In this document: positions 12,737 through 20,356 of the stretch, piece by piece | How positions within the stretch are numbered: the stretch's first letter is position 1 | Layout of the letters: each line of letters opens with the position of its first letter | Source: an uncultured Candidatus Melainabacteria bacterium | GTDB taxonomy: Bacteria > Cyanobacteriota > Vampirovibrionia > Gastranaerophilales > Gastranaerophilaceae | DNA: 23,846 nucleotides | NCBI GenBank assembly: GCA_937898445.1 | Contig: CALEJY010000312.1 | Coordinates: forward strand, 1-23,846 | Direction: 5' to 3' | Notes under the pieces: generated by a model | What the model was told of the DNA's origin: nothing | The model's input: the letters and a program-made list of their open reading frames with translations, nothing else | The model's database searches: none | Program-made: the position numbers and the translations under genes

Positions 12737-13081
12737 ATGGCAATAGGTGTTGATATTGAAGATATAAATAGATTTGTTGGAAAATCCGAAGATTTTCTTA
12801 ACCGTATTTTCACTCCTTTAGAGCTTGAATATTGTATGAAGTATTCAAAACCGGAAAGTCATCTTGCTGCTCGTTTTTGTGCAAAAGAGGCGGTTGTAAA
12901 GGCTTTGACTGCATTGAATATTTTAAATGTTTCGTATAATGAAATCGAAGTTTTTCATAACGAAAATCAATGTCCGCAAATTCGTATCTTAAAAAATCTT
13001 GAAAAAAATGTAGTTTTTCAAGTAAGTTTGTCGCACGATAGATCGAAGGCTATTGCGTTTGTTACTGCTGAAGTGCAATAG
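12737..13081 (+). CDS. acpS: Holo-[acyl-carrier-protein] synthase
   Basis: AcpS transfers 4'-phosphopantetheine from CoA to apo-acyl carrier protein, making it active for fatty acid synthesis. This 114-residue protein has the family signatures: GVDIEDINRF with metal-binding Asp6, AARFCAKEAVVKAL with Glu51, and SLSHD near residue 95. I chose ATG at 12737, because the family begins at this point; the in-frame ATG at 12656 would add 27 unrelated residues. There is no Shine-Dalgarno, and a -10 box ends 6 nt before ATG. The 3' end overlaps the end of convergent pheA by 20 bp, so neither has room for an intergenic terminator. Confidence 0.93.
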   Translation: MAIGVDIEDINRFVGKSEDFLNRIFTPLELEYCMKYSKPESHLAARFCAKEAVVKALTALNILNVSYNEIEVFHNENQCPQIRILKNLEKNVVFQVSLSHDRSKAIAFVTAEVQ

Positions 13082-13934
13082 CGTTTTGTTTTTTATATGA
13101 GCCTAAAAATCTTAAATGGGTTGTTTTTTCTTTAACCTGTTGAATTGCGTGCATAATTTTAGGGTTGTGAATATGCCCGTCAAAGTTTACGATAAAAATG
13201 TATTCCCCAAACTTGTGTTTTGAAGGTCTTGATGCGATGTATGAAAGGTTAATATGGTTTTCCATAAATATGTTCAAAACATTCAACAATGCACCGGGTT
13301 TATTTTCGGTTGAAAAAGCTAAAGATGTTCTATCATTGCCTGTTTCTTCTGTTTCAAAATCGCCGATTAAGATAAATCTTGTTTGGTTAGTTTTGTCGTC
13401 ATTTATATTTTCTTTTAAGATATTCAAATTATATGTTTCAGCGGTTTTTGCGCTACCAATTGCAGCGTATGTAAGATTGTAGTTTTGCAAGCTGCGAGCG
13501 GCTTCTGCTGTGCTTGGTGCTTCAATAATATTTACGTTAAACGGCATTTCGTTATGAATAAAATCTTGACATTGCGCAAGTGCTTGCGGATGCGAAATTA
13601 TTCCTGTGATTGATGAAAATTCTGTTGTTCTTGCCAACAAACAGTGATTAATCGGCATATAACATTCAGAAAGAATTTTGACATTCGGATTTTTAGTAAC
13701 CATAAGATTGTCAAGACTTTCTCTTACAGTGCCTTCAATAGAGTTTTCTACTGCCAAAACTCCGAGAGAATTTTCGTTTTCATCAACATATTCAACTACT
13801 TGTCTAATTGTTTGGAGTGGAGTTGGGTATGCGCTTATGTTAAATCGTTTGCAAAACTTATCTTTTGCCATCTCTGTAAAAGAGGCTTGTGGTCCTAAAT
13901 ATGCGATAGTTTTTACGGTTTCTAAATTTAACAT
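13062..13934 (-). CDS. pheA: Prephenate dehydratase
   Basis: This 290-residue monofunctional enzyme converts prephenate to phenylpyruvate, the dedicated step to phenylalanine. The catalytic domain has ENSIEGTV (63-70), SHPQALAQC (114-122) and the essential TRF (185-187). A C-terminal ACT domain (about 202-280) carries the regulatory GALL region (214-217) and an ASRP variant (234-237) of the usual ESRP, which together bind phenylalanine in characterised enzymes; feedback inhibition is therefore likely, perhaps altered. There is no chorismate mutase domain. AGGAG lies 9 nt before ATG. The promoter is extended -10 and shares the 60-bp gap with the divergent phosphohexomutase promoter. There is no sign of a Phe leader peptide. 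Confidence 0.95.
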   Translation of the reverse strand: MLNLETVKTIAYLGPQASFTEMAKDKFCKRFNISAYPTPLQTIRQVVEYVDENENSLGVLAVENSIEGTVRESLDNLMVTKNPNVKILSECYMPINHCLLARTTEFSSITGIISHPQALAQCQDFIHNEMPFNVNIIEAPSTAEAARSLQNYNLTYAAIGSAKTAETYNLNILKENINDDKTNQTRFILIGDFETEETGNDRTSLAFSTENKPGALLNVLNIFMENHINLSYIASRPSKHKFGEYIFIVNFDGHIHNPKIMHAIQQVKEKTTHLRFLGSYKKQNAIALQQ

Positions 13935-13963
13935 TTGCGATTACTCCTTATTTTTTATATGAT
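13935..13963 (+). promoter_or_regulatory. Probable promoter of the phosphohexomutase gene
   Basis: TTGCGA at 13935-13940, a 17-bp spacer, and TATGAT at 13958-13963. The leader would be about 26 nt and contains GAGG. It overlaps the minus-strand pheA promoter. Confidence 0.45.
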
Positions 13964-13990
13964 TATAGCAGATAGATAATATTGAGGCAA
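13962..13990 (-). promoter_or_regulatory. Promoter of pheA
   Basis: On the minus strand: TTGCCT (13990 to 13985), a 17-bp spacer ending TGC, and a perfect TATAAT (13967 to 13962), hence an extended -10. The predicted start is near 13955, with AGGAG in the leader. Confidence 0.6.
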
Positions 13991-13995
13991 GATTA

Positions 13996-15372
13996 ATGAG
14001 TGAAATTAAATTTGGAACAGATGGCTGGAGAGCAGTCGTAGGAAAAGACTTTAACGAAGAAAATGTTAGAACGGTTACAAAAGCTATAGGAAAATATGTT
14101 TACGACAATTTTGGGTTAGATAAAGAAATTATTGTCGGCTATGATCCTCGCAATATGGCTTTGGAATATGCTGAACAAACTGCTGAACAGTTGGCAGAAT
14201 ACGGTTTTAAGGTTTTTATCTCAAAAAAAGTTATTCCAACTCCAGTTTTGGCATATAATGCAAAACATTTGAATGCGTGCGCAGTAATGTTTACGGCATC
14301 TCACAACCCTCCTGAATATTTGGGAATAAAATTTATTCCGGATTATGCCGGTCCTGCAACCTCTGAAATTACGGATGAATTAATGTATAATCTCCATGCC
14401 AATTTCAAAACTTTAGGTAACGGTTCTGTTACAAAATACAATTTTGCGCCTGATTATTTCGCTCATATAGAAAAATTGATTGATTTCAAAAAAATCAAAA
14501 CACTTGATAAAAATATAATTTTTGATGGCTTGTATGCTGCTAGTATCGGATATTTTGACAAATTGTTGGATATAAATGAGATTAAGTACGATAGTTTGCA
14601 CATGTTCCATGATACTAATTTTGGTGGCGGAATGCCTGAACCGAAGCCAAAATATTTGAAAGAATTGATTGAAAAAGTTAAATCAACTTCAAATTCTGTC
14701 GGGTTTGCAAATGATGGTGATAGCGATAGATTTGGCGTGATTAATGAAAATGGAGAATATGTTTCTCCAAACGAGATTATTTCAATACTTTTGATGCACT
14801 TGAAAAAGCACAAAAATTATTCAGGTGCATTGGTAAAAACAGTTGGGGCAAGCCTTTTGTTAAACAAAGTTGCTGAAAAATTGGGTGTTGAAGTTATTGA
14901 AACTGCTGTTGGATTTAAACACGTTGGTGAAGCGATGAGAAAATTCAATCCGATTATTGGTGGTGAAGAATCAGGCGGATTGAGTATTCAAGGTCATATT
15001 CCTGAAAAAGACGGTATTCTCGCAAACTTGCTTATTTTAGAGGCTATGGCTTATGAAAATAAATCGCTTGTAGAACTTCAAAAAGATTTGTATGACTTTG
15101 TCGGTTGTAAATTCTATAACGACAGAATTGATAAACGCCTTGAAAATGTTGAAGAAATCAAACCGGTTTTGGAAGAATATAAAAATAAGACAGAAATTGG
15201 CGATTTCAAAGTAAAATCAATTGATACAAAAGATGGTGTGAAGCTTTATTTTGACGACAATACAAGTTGGGTTCTTGTCAGACCGAGTGGAACAGAGCCG
15301 TTGTTGAGAATTTATTTTGAAAGCGATAGCGTAGAAAAGTTAGAAAAATTAAGAGCGGTGTTGCAGGGTTAA
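13996..15372 (+). CDS. Phosphoglucomutase/phosphomannomutase family protein
   Basis: This 458-residue alpha-D-phosphohexomutase interconverts 1- and 6-phosphosugars and feeds glycan, cell-wall and storage-sugar synthesis. All four active-site loops are present: the phosphoserine loop TASHNPP (Ser102), the Mg loop DGDSDR (240-245), the sugar loop GEESGG (323-328) and the phosphate loop RPSGTEP (429-435). The N-terminal FGTDGWRA style is typical of cyanobacterial PGM/PMM enzymes rather than canonical GlmM, so a glmM symbol is not justified. Glucose, mannose and glucosamine phosphates are all possible substrates. GAGG lies 8 nt before ATG. It is divergent from pheA and is followed by intergenic repeats without a clear terminator. 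Confidence 0.93.
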   Translation: MSEIKFGTDGWRAVVGKDFNEENVRTVTKAIGKYVYDNFGLDKEIIVGYDPRNMALEYAEQTAEQLAEYGFKVFISKKVIPTPVLAYNAKHLNACAVMFTASHNPPEYLGIKFIPDYAGPATSEITDELMYNLHANFKTLGNGSVTKYNFAPDYFAHIEKLIDFKKIKTLDKNIIFDGLYAASIGYFDKLLDINEIKYDSLHMFHDTNFGGGMPEPKPKYLKELIEKVKSTSNSVGFANDGDSDRFGVINENGEYVSPNEIISILLMHLKKHKNYSGALVKTVGASLLLNKVAEKLGVEVIETAVGFKHVGEAMRKFNPIIGGEESGGLSIQGHIPEKDGILANLLILEAMAYENKSLVELQKDLYDFVGCKFYNDRIDKRLENVEEIKPVLEEYKNKTEIGDFKVKSIDTKDGVKLYFDDNTSWVLVRPSGTEPLLRIYFESDSVEKLEKLRAVLQG

Positions 15373-15375
15373 ATT

Positions 15376-15406
15376 AGATGCAAAGATGCTTTGAGGCAAA
15401 GATGCG
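15376..15406 (+). repeat. Dispersed AGATGC/GAGGCA repeat, copy 2
   Basis: A run of related words after the phosphohexomutase gene: AGATGCAAAGATGC, TTTGAGGCAAAGATGC. The same words occur reversed at 9618-9650 and again at 23812-23846. Confidence 0.5.
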
Positions 15407-15486
15407 CAGTCTGTATCAAAGAAGGCAATAAAGCGATAAGATTTGGTTGGCTACATAGCATAAATCTCATTATTTCAATTTGAATG

Positions 15487-15519
15487 GGATTACTACGTCG
15501 CTACGCTCCTCGTAATGAC
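15487..15519. repeat. Dispersed palindromic repeat, copy 2
   Basis: ATTAC (15489-15493) and GTAAT (15512-15516) pair around an inner CGTCGCTACG that can itself fold. It shares the frame GGATT(A/G)C ... CG(T/C)AATGAC with 9561-9588. It lies just before the stop end of the CheR-like gene. The rest of the 15373-15527 gap shows nothing else I can name. Confidence 0.55.
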
Positions 15520-15527
15520 ATTAACAC

Positions 15528-16292
15528 CTACACTCTTTTAAATAGGTTTTTAAAAACTTCTTTAAAACCATGTTCTTCCATACATTCTTTTATATTAAAT
15601 AATACAGAATCGTGGTTGCCGATTGCAAAAAGACTTTCAGGTTTTAATTTTTGCTGAGCAAGTTTTATAAATTCTTCAATTTTATTATCTTCAAAATATC
15701 CTAAAATATTACGACAAAATAGCATTGTGTTGGAGTTGTCGTTAATTTCTAAGATTTTTTTGAACATGTCTCCTTGATTGAATTTAACATTTTTGGTTAA
15801 AACTGATTTTGCTTTTGATGTTTCGACGGTTTTTGCATCGTATGGATGTCTGTAGTCGTTTGGAATATTCAATTTTTTATCGTTTTTTGAAAAATCAAAA
15901 TATTTGTTATAATCAAATGTATTTATTTGTAACATAACTCTATCATCTAAGCTTGTATTGATATAGCCACTATTAGCGGCTTTTAAAATTTCTTCATCAA
16001 TATCATAAGCTTGGATTGGAAAGAATTTTTTTATCCCCTTATTTTTTTGTGGACTTTCGTGAAGTGAAATAATGTCTGTATAAGCTTCCGAACCGTCAGA
16101 TGCTGCAAACATAATCGTATTAACTTTTTCTTTGTCTTTAAAATGGTTTATTTGAAATTTAGCAAGTCTGTCCCAATCCATATCTTCTCGAAACAACCAA
16201 CTGTTGCAGCCGTATTCTTCGCCGTCTTTTGCGATATAACGTCTGTTTGTTGAGCCGAATGAGAGATTGTTATTTATAGAATTTATTTTCAT
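15528..16292 (-). CDS. CheR-like SAM-dependent methyltransferase domain protein
   Basis: This 254-residue protein resembles the C-terminal catalytic half of CheR, which methylates glutamates of chemoreceptors. Matching parts are IMFAASDGSEAYTDIISL (about 60-77, the SAM-binding region, with SDGSEAY in place of S-x-GEEPYS), AYDIDEEILKAANSGYI (95-111) and FCRNILGYF...LKPESLFAIGNHDS (192-229). The CheR N-terminal helical domain is missing; its place is taken by a short segment starting MKINSINNNLSFGS, like the protein encoded at 10949. I chose ATG at 16292; a TTG at 16331 adds only Phe/Tyr-rich residues. No strong Shine-Dalgarno is seen. No chemotaxis genes are nearby, so the target is unknown and the activity is uncertain. 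Confidence 0.7.
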   Translation of the reverse strand: MKINSINNNLSFGSTNRRYIAKDGEEYGCNSWLFREDMDWDRLAKFQINHFKDKEKVNTIMFAASDGSEAYTDIISLHESPQKNKGIKKFFPIQAYDIDEEILKAANSGYINTSLDDRVMLQINTFDYNKYFDFSKNDKKLNIPNDYRHPYDAKTVETSKAKSVLTKNVKFNQGDMFKKILEINDNSNTMLFCRNILGYFEDNKIEEFIKLAQQKLKPESLFAIGNHDSVLFNIKECMEEHGFKEVFKNLFKRV

Positions 16293-16346
16293 ATAAAAAT
16301 AAAAACACCTAAAAATATTTTTTGTTACCAAATTAAATGAAAATTA

Positions 16347-16895
16347 TTATAAAAATAAACGAAATAATAAATATAGTAATCCCATTGGGCTACGGTTAAT
16401 ATATAATAGATCACGAGCTTTTTCTCTGCCATATTCATTTGCTATTTCTTCATCTTGGGCTTCTTTATAAAATCTCTCTACATCAATATCGTTATTATTT
16501 GGCTTGTATTCTACTGGAACTACTTTTTTAGATTTTGAAAATTTGGAACGAACAATTTCAAATTCTCCATTATCAAGAAATAATCCGCCACATTTGTAAC
16601 AAGTATCAATTTGAACTCCAAACGCTCTTGTTTTTGCCATTGGCGTTCCACAAGCCGGACAAATTCTTGTTTTGGTTTCATCTACAGGCATGAAGTTTTT
16701 ATTAGAAAGAGCTTGTTTGATTTCTGAAATATCCGCATCTTTTTCGCTAAATTCTTGGATTTCTTTATTATCAAAAAATATTCCACCGCATCCATTTGCG
16801 CAAATATCAATGTTTATACCTTTATCGGCAATAAATATTTTTTGCATCTCGTTTCCGCAAGCGGGACATTTTATTATTTTTTCTGTATCACCCAT
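16347..16895 (-). CDS. Protein with two zf-TFIIB-type zinc ribbons
   Basis: This 182-residue protein carries two copies of a C-x2-C ... C-x2/3-C-GG-x-F-x-D zinc ribbon: Cys10, Cys13, Cys32, Cys36 (CPACG ... CANGCGGIFFD) and Cys79, Cys82, Cys99, Cys102 (CPACG ... CYKCGGLFLDNGE). The first copy has an extra residue in the second knuckle. The family (zf-TFIIB, PF13453-like) is common and poorly characterised. The C-terminal 60 residues are charged and helical and end in a hydrophobic stretch (GLLYLLFRLFL) that may touch a membrane. GGAG lies before ATG. It sits 54 nt upstream of the CheR-like gene on the same strand, so co-transcription is possible. Confidence 0.85.
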   Translation of the reverse strand: MGDTEKIIKCPACGNEMQKIFIADKGINIDICANGCGGIFFDNKEIQEFSEKDADISEIKQALSNKNFMPVDETKTRICPACGTPMAKTRAFGVQIDTCYKCGGLFLDNGEFEIVRSKFSKSKKVVPVEYKPNNNDIDVERFYKEAQDEEIANEYGREKARDLLYINRSPMGLLYLLFRLFL

Positions 16896-16944
16896 TATAA
16901 ATTCTCCATTGCTCTAATTATTATGATAATAAGTTTTATATAAT

Positions 16945-16973
16945 AAAAAACCTCCTTTTAAGGGAGGTTTTTT
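16945..16973. terminator. Bidirectional intrinsic terminator
   Basis: AAAAAACCTCCT (16945-16956) pairs with GGGAGGTTTTTT (16962-16973), 12 bp with one G-U pair and a 5-nt loop; both strands end in a T-run. On the minus strand it follows the stop of the secreted M48-like gene (16997) and separates it from the zinc-ribbon gene. Confidence 0.85.
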
Positions 16974-16996
16974 AATGTTTATATTAGATGTGCTAA

Positions 16997-17833
16997 TTAT
17001 TTTGTTTCTGCGCTTTCAGACAAGTTTTTTAAAATTGTATAAGACGCATCCCATCCGTTCAAACCGCCAGTAGCTTTGTATTTAGCGATTTGTTTAGCTC
17101 TTTCTTTTTTAAGTTTAGCTTGTTCTTTTTGGAATTTAGCTAATTTAGATTTGTTAGAATTTCTTTCATTGATTGTTGGTTGAACGTAAGCTAAGAAATT
17201 TTTGTATTCTTGGCAGTTGTAGCCGGCTTTAACTTTAGATGGGTAGTTGTATGACAAGTAATCATAAATATACATTGTACGTCTAAAGTTGTTTGGTTGG
17301 CTTTTTAGAATATCTAAAGATGTTCCAGGTTGTTTGCCCAAAACAACAATCATTGCTAGTGGGTTGTAACCAGCTTGTATCATCAAGTCAACACCTGTAA
17401 TATCAGCGTTCATTTTGTCTTTTTCAGACATATTTTTTAGAGATAATTCATTTGCGATTAAAGCAGTGTTTTCAAGGCTCGTATCTGTAAAGTTGCCAGC
17501 TAGAGCTGAGGTTACGTTAGATACAAATTTTTTCTTAGATGCGTTAGCATTGATTACAACACCGATTTGTTGAGCGATTACGGCTGCAACTTCGTTGTCG
17601 TTGCCTGTGTAACCCAAATCTGTTTTTGGAATGTAAAGTTCATTGTTAGAGTTTGATGTGCTATTTGTAACATCTGTTTCTGTTACAACAAACTTTGTAG
17701 TTGATGGCAAGCTGTTTTTTGTCAAAACTTGTTTTCCTACTGTTGGAACTCTGTCAACTGCACTCCATGTTGCAGCTAGTGACGGAGTTGCTAGAGATGC
17801 TGCCAAAAATAATGATAAAATAATTTTTTTCAT
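16997..17833 (-). CDS. Secreted M48-like protein with degenerate active site (pseudo-peptidase)
   Basis: This 278-residue exported protein has a clear signal peptide (MKKIILSLFLAASLATPSLA, cut after Ala20). The core resembles the M48/BepA/LoiP peptidase fold: NDNEVAAVIAQQIGVVIN at 78-95 aligns with the NEDELAAVLAHEIGHVxN type, and NADITGVDLMIQAGYNPLAM at 142-161 with EADRxGLxLLxxAGYDPxAM. All zinc-binding and catalytic positions are changed: HExxH is Gln88-Gln89-Ile-Gly-Val92, and the Glu of EAD is Asn142. It should therefore not be a metalloprotease. The C-terminal 70 residues are very Lys-rich and helical. AGGAG lies upstream. It follows a glycosyltransferase by 15 nt, so the two are probably one transcript. 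A periplasmic scaffold or chaperone role is inference. Confidence 0.75.
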   Translation of the reverse strand: MKKIILSLFLAASLATPSLAATWSAVDRVPTVGKQVLTKNSLPSTTKFVVTETDVTNSTSNSNNELYIPKTDLGYTGNDNEVAAVIAQQIGVVINANASKKKFVSNVTSALAGNFTDTSLENTALIANELSLKNMSEKDKMNADITGVDLMIQAGYNPLAMIVVLGKQPGTSLDILKSQPNNFRRTMYIYDYLSYNYPSKVKAGYNCQEYKNFLAYVQPTINERNSNKSKLAKFQKEQAKLKKERAKQIAKYKATGGLNGWDASYTILKNLSESAETK

Positions 17834-17848
17834 TTTTTTACTCCTATC

Positions 17849-18535
17849 TTAATCCGTAAACCTAAATTTTATTAATGCAATTATAGCATGAATACCATCA
17901 CGCCATGTTATTTTTTTACCTTCTGAAAATTCTCTACCGTAGTAAGAAACAGGAAGTTCATATAACCTTGCGCCTCGTTTCAAGACTTTTGCCGTAATTT
18001 CCGGCTCAAAGTCAAATCTGTTTGATTTTATTTCAATTCCTTTGATAAAATCAGCTTTAAATGCTTTGTAACAAGTTTCCATATCGGTCAAAGTTGAGCC
18101 GTATAGAATATTTGTTAACAAAGATAAAAATTTGTTACCTAATAAGTGATGGAACATAAATGAGCGAGAAGGTTTTCCGCCGGAAAGTCTTGAGCCGTAA
18201 CAAACATCTGCCCTGCCATCAAGTATTAGTTTTACGAGTGGCTCATAATCAACCGGATCGTATTCCAAATCCGCATCCTGAATTACAATAATGTCACCTG
18301 TTGCTTCTTTAAATCCTGTTTTAAGTGCTGCCCCTTTACCTTGATTGAAGTCGTGATACAAAACTTTATACGGATATTTTGAATATAAATCTCTTGTTCC
18401 GTCGGTTGAGTAATCATCAATTAGGATAATTTCTTTTTCAAGTTCGCAAAAATTTGCCTGCTCAACTTTTTCCAAAATCTTATCCAATGTATTGACTTCA
18501 TTATATACAGGAATAAGTATTGTAATTTTTTTCAT
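17849..18535 (-). CDS. Family 2 glycosyltransferase, DPM1/polyprenyl-phosphate type
   Basis: This 228-residue GT-A enzyme of family 2 most resembles dolichyl/polyprenyl-phosphate mannose synthase. The motifs are ITILIPVYNE at the N-terminus, IDDYSTDGT, the metal-binding DAD in IQDADLEYDP, and the acceptor region of the form RFDFEPEITAKVLKRG. It would transfer a sugar from a nucleotide donor to a lipid carrier, or act in envelope glycan synthesis. There are no C-terminal membrane helices, so it is the short soluble or peripheral form. I chose ATG at 18535 (AGGTGG just upstream); an earlier in-frame ATG at 18592 adds 19 residues before the conserved start. The stop is 15 nt before the M48-like gene. 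Confidence 0.9.
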   Translation of the reverse strand: MKKITILIPVYNEVNTLDKILEKVEQANFCELEKEIILIDDYSTDGTRDLYSKYPYKVLYHDFNQGKGAALKTGFKEATGDIIVIQDADLEYDPVDYEPLVKLILDGRADVCYGSRLSGGKPSRSFMFHHLLGNKFLSLLTNILYGSTLTDMETCYKAFKADFIKGIEIKSNRFDFEPEITAKVLKRGARLYELPVSYYGREFSEGKKITWRDGIHAIIALIKFRFTD

Positions 18536-18555
18536 CAAACCACCTATAAAAAAAT

Positions 18556-18584
18556 TTGTATTATTCTCAAAAATATTGTACAAT
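18556..18584 (+). promoter_or_regulatory. Promoter of the GAF/HD-GYP operon, possibly bidirectional
   Basis: TTGTAT at 18556-18561, a 17-bp spacer, and TACAAT at 18579-18584; the predicted start is near 18591. Read on the minus strand the same bases give TTGTAC (18583 to 18578), 17 bp, then TACAAA (18560 to 18555), placed to drive the glycosyltransferase. The two would be mutually exclusive. Confidence 0.5.
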
Positions 18585-18639
18585 AAAAACATAGAGATGT
18601 AAAAACTGATATTTATATATACAAGGGTTAAGAAAGAAG

Positions 18640-20334
18640 ATGGAAAACAACGGTACGGAAATTATAAAAAAAGGTTTAGCGTATTTGGAGGACAAGGATT
18701 ACGATAACGCAATCACTGCTTTTACTTCTGCAAGAGAGGTTTTTAAAGATAATCCGCAATATTTGTCTGTGAGTATGAGCCTTTTAGGAATGGCACTTTA
18801 TCTCAAAGATAAGAACAATTATGCAGAAGTTTTGGATATGTTGAATGATGCTCAATATATGGCAGAATTTGCAAAAAGTAGTACTGCAAAAATCGCTAAT
18901 GAATATGCAAAAGGTACTGTTGATTTTGGAGAAAATGCTAAAGATACTGCATTATTGCATTTTGAGAGTGCAAAAAATCTTTCTATGGTTGCAGGTGATG
19001 AATTGTCAATAATGGGTTATGTTTTGACAAGGATTAAACAGTTGAAAAACGGAATGGATTTTTCATTGCCGATAAAAAGCGATCCGTTGGTTTCGCTGGT
19101 AAAAATAGGGCGTTCAATCACTGCTGTAACTGATATTGATGTGTTGTTGAAGGTTATCGCAGAAGAAACAAAAATTGCTATTCAGGCAGACAGATGTACA
19201 GTTTTTATGCTTGATAAGGATAGAAATGAACTTTGGAGCAAAGTTGCATTAGGATTGGGAAGTCAAGAAATTAGATTTCCGGCAGATAAAGGCTTAGCAG
19301 GATATGTTGTAAAAACCGGTGAGCCGTTGAATATTCCTGATGCTTATAATGATCCACGTTTTAATCCTGATATTGATAAAGAAACCGGTTACAAAACAAA
19401 GACAATTCTTTGTATGCCTATCAAAAATAATAATCAGGAAATTATCGGTGCTTTTCAGGTGCTTAACAAAAACAATGGAGTGTTTACTAAAGGTGATGAA
19501 GATTTGCTTGTTGCAATCGGCGGAAGTGCTTCTATTGCGCTAGAAAATGCTCAGTTATTTGAACAACAAAAGGAATTGTATAAAGAACAAAAGATTTTGT
19601 TTGAAAGTTTTATTGATACGCTTGCAACCTCAATCGATGCCCGTGATAAGATTACGGCAGGTCATTCAAGCCGTGTAAAACTTTATTCAATGTTGCTTGT
19701 TGATGCTTTGGATTGCGATGAAAAATATAAAGAAATCGTTGAAAAAGCTGCAATTCTTCACGATATCGGTAAAATCGGTATCAGAGATTCTGTTCTTCAA
19801 AAAGAAGGAAAATTGACAGATGAAGAATACAAGCATATTCAAGAACACGTGAAAATTACTCACGACATTTTGGAGAAAATTCACACGTCAGAAGATTTTA
19901 AACAAATTACCGAAATAGCTTGCTCTCACCACGAAAAATATGATGGTTCAGGATATTACAGACATTTGAGTGGTGAAGATATTCCTTATGGCGGAAGAAT
20001 TTTGGCGGTTGCAGATGTATTTGATGCGATTACGTCAAAACGTCACTATCGTGATAAAATGCCTATTCAAAACGTTATTGATATATTGATTTCAGGCAAG
20101 AATAAACATTTTGATGGAAATTTGGTCGATACATTCTTGAAAATTCCTGTAGATAAAATTATTTTGGTTTTCTTAACAGAAAATCATCATATCTTTAAAG
20201 ATGAGGATAGAGAAGTTTTGAGCTATTATAATTTATTTGATATTTACAATTTTATCATTAATGAAAATTCAACGGATGAACAAAAACATATTGCAGAATT
20301 GTTTAATTTTTACTATTCTGGGAATGTAAAATAA
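18640..20334 (+). CDS. TPR-like/GAF/HD-GYP cyclic-di-GMP phosphodiesterase
   Basis: This 564-residue cytoplasmic signalling protein has three parts. Residues 1-130 are TPR-like helices. A GAF domain (about 165-305) ends in the NK-xn-F-x3-DE signature (Asn276-Lys277, Phe282, Asp286-Glu287) known from cyclic-nucleotide-binding GAF domains. An HD-GYP domain (about 320-505) has His374-Asp375 (LHDIGK), His403, HHE (430-432) and the sequence DGSGYYRHL. HD-GYP enzymes hydrolyse cyclic-di-GMP. Here the GYP proline is replaced by Tyr440 (GYY), while the metal-binding His/Asp residues remain. It is the first gene of a probable operon with a secreted TPR protein and two response regulators. No GGDEF cyclase is in the window. 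Confidence 0.92.
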   Translation: MENNGTEIIKKGLAYLEDKDYDNAITAFTSAREVFKDNPQYLSVSMSLLGMALYLKDKNNYAEVLDMLNDAQYMAEFAKSSTAKIANEYAKGTVDFGENAKDTALLHFESAKNLSMVAGDELSIMGYVLTRIKQLKNGMDFSLPIKSDPLVSLVKIGRSITAVTDIDVLLKVIAEETKIAIQADRCTVFMLDKDRNELWSKVALGLGSQEIRFPADKGLAGYVVKTGEPLNIPDAYNDPRFNPDIDKETGYKTKTILCMPIKNNNQEIIGAFQVLNKNNGVFTKGDEDLLVAIGGSASIALENAQLFEQQKELYKEQKILFESFIDTLATSIDARDKITAGHSSRVKLYSMLLVDALDCDEKYKEIVEKAAILHDIGKIGIRDSVLQKEGKLTDEEYKHIQEHVKITHDILEKIHTSEDFKQITEIACSHHEKYDGSGYYRHLSGEDIPYGGRILAVADVFDAITSKRHYRDKMPIQNVIDILISGKNKHFDGNLVDTFLKIPVDKIILVFLTENHHIFKDEDREVLSYYNLFDIYNFIINENSTDEQKHIAELFNFYYSGNVK

Positions 20335-20356
20335 AGAGAGGGTTGTTGTTATTTTA

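Noticed and set aside
13198..13962. Several plus-strand open frames across pheA
   Set aside because: They overlap one another and lie within a fully recognised pheA gene, so they are antisense shadows.
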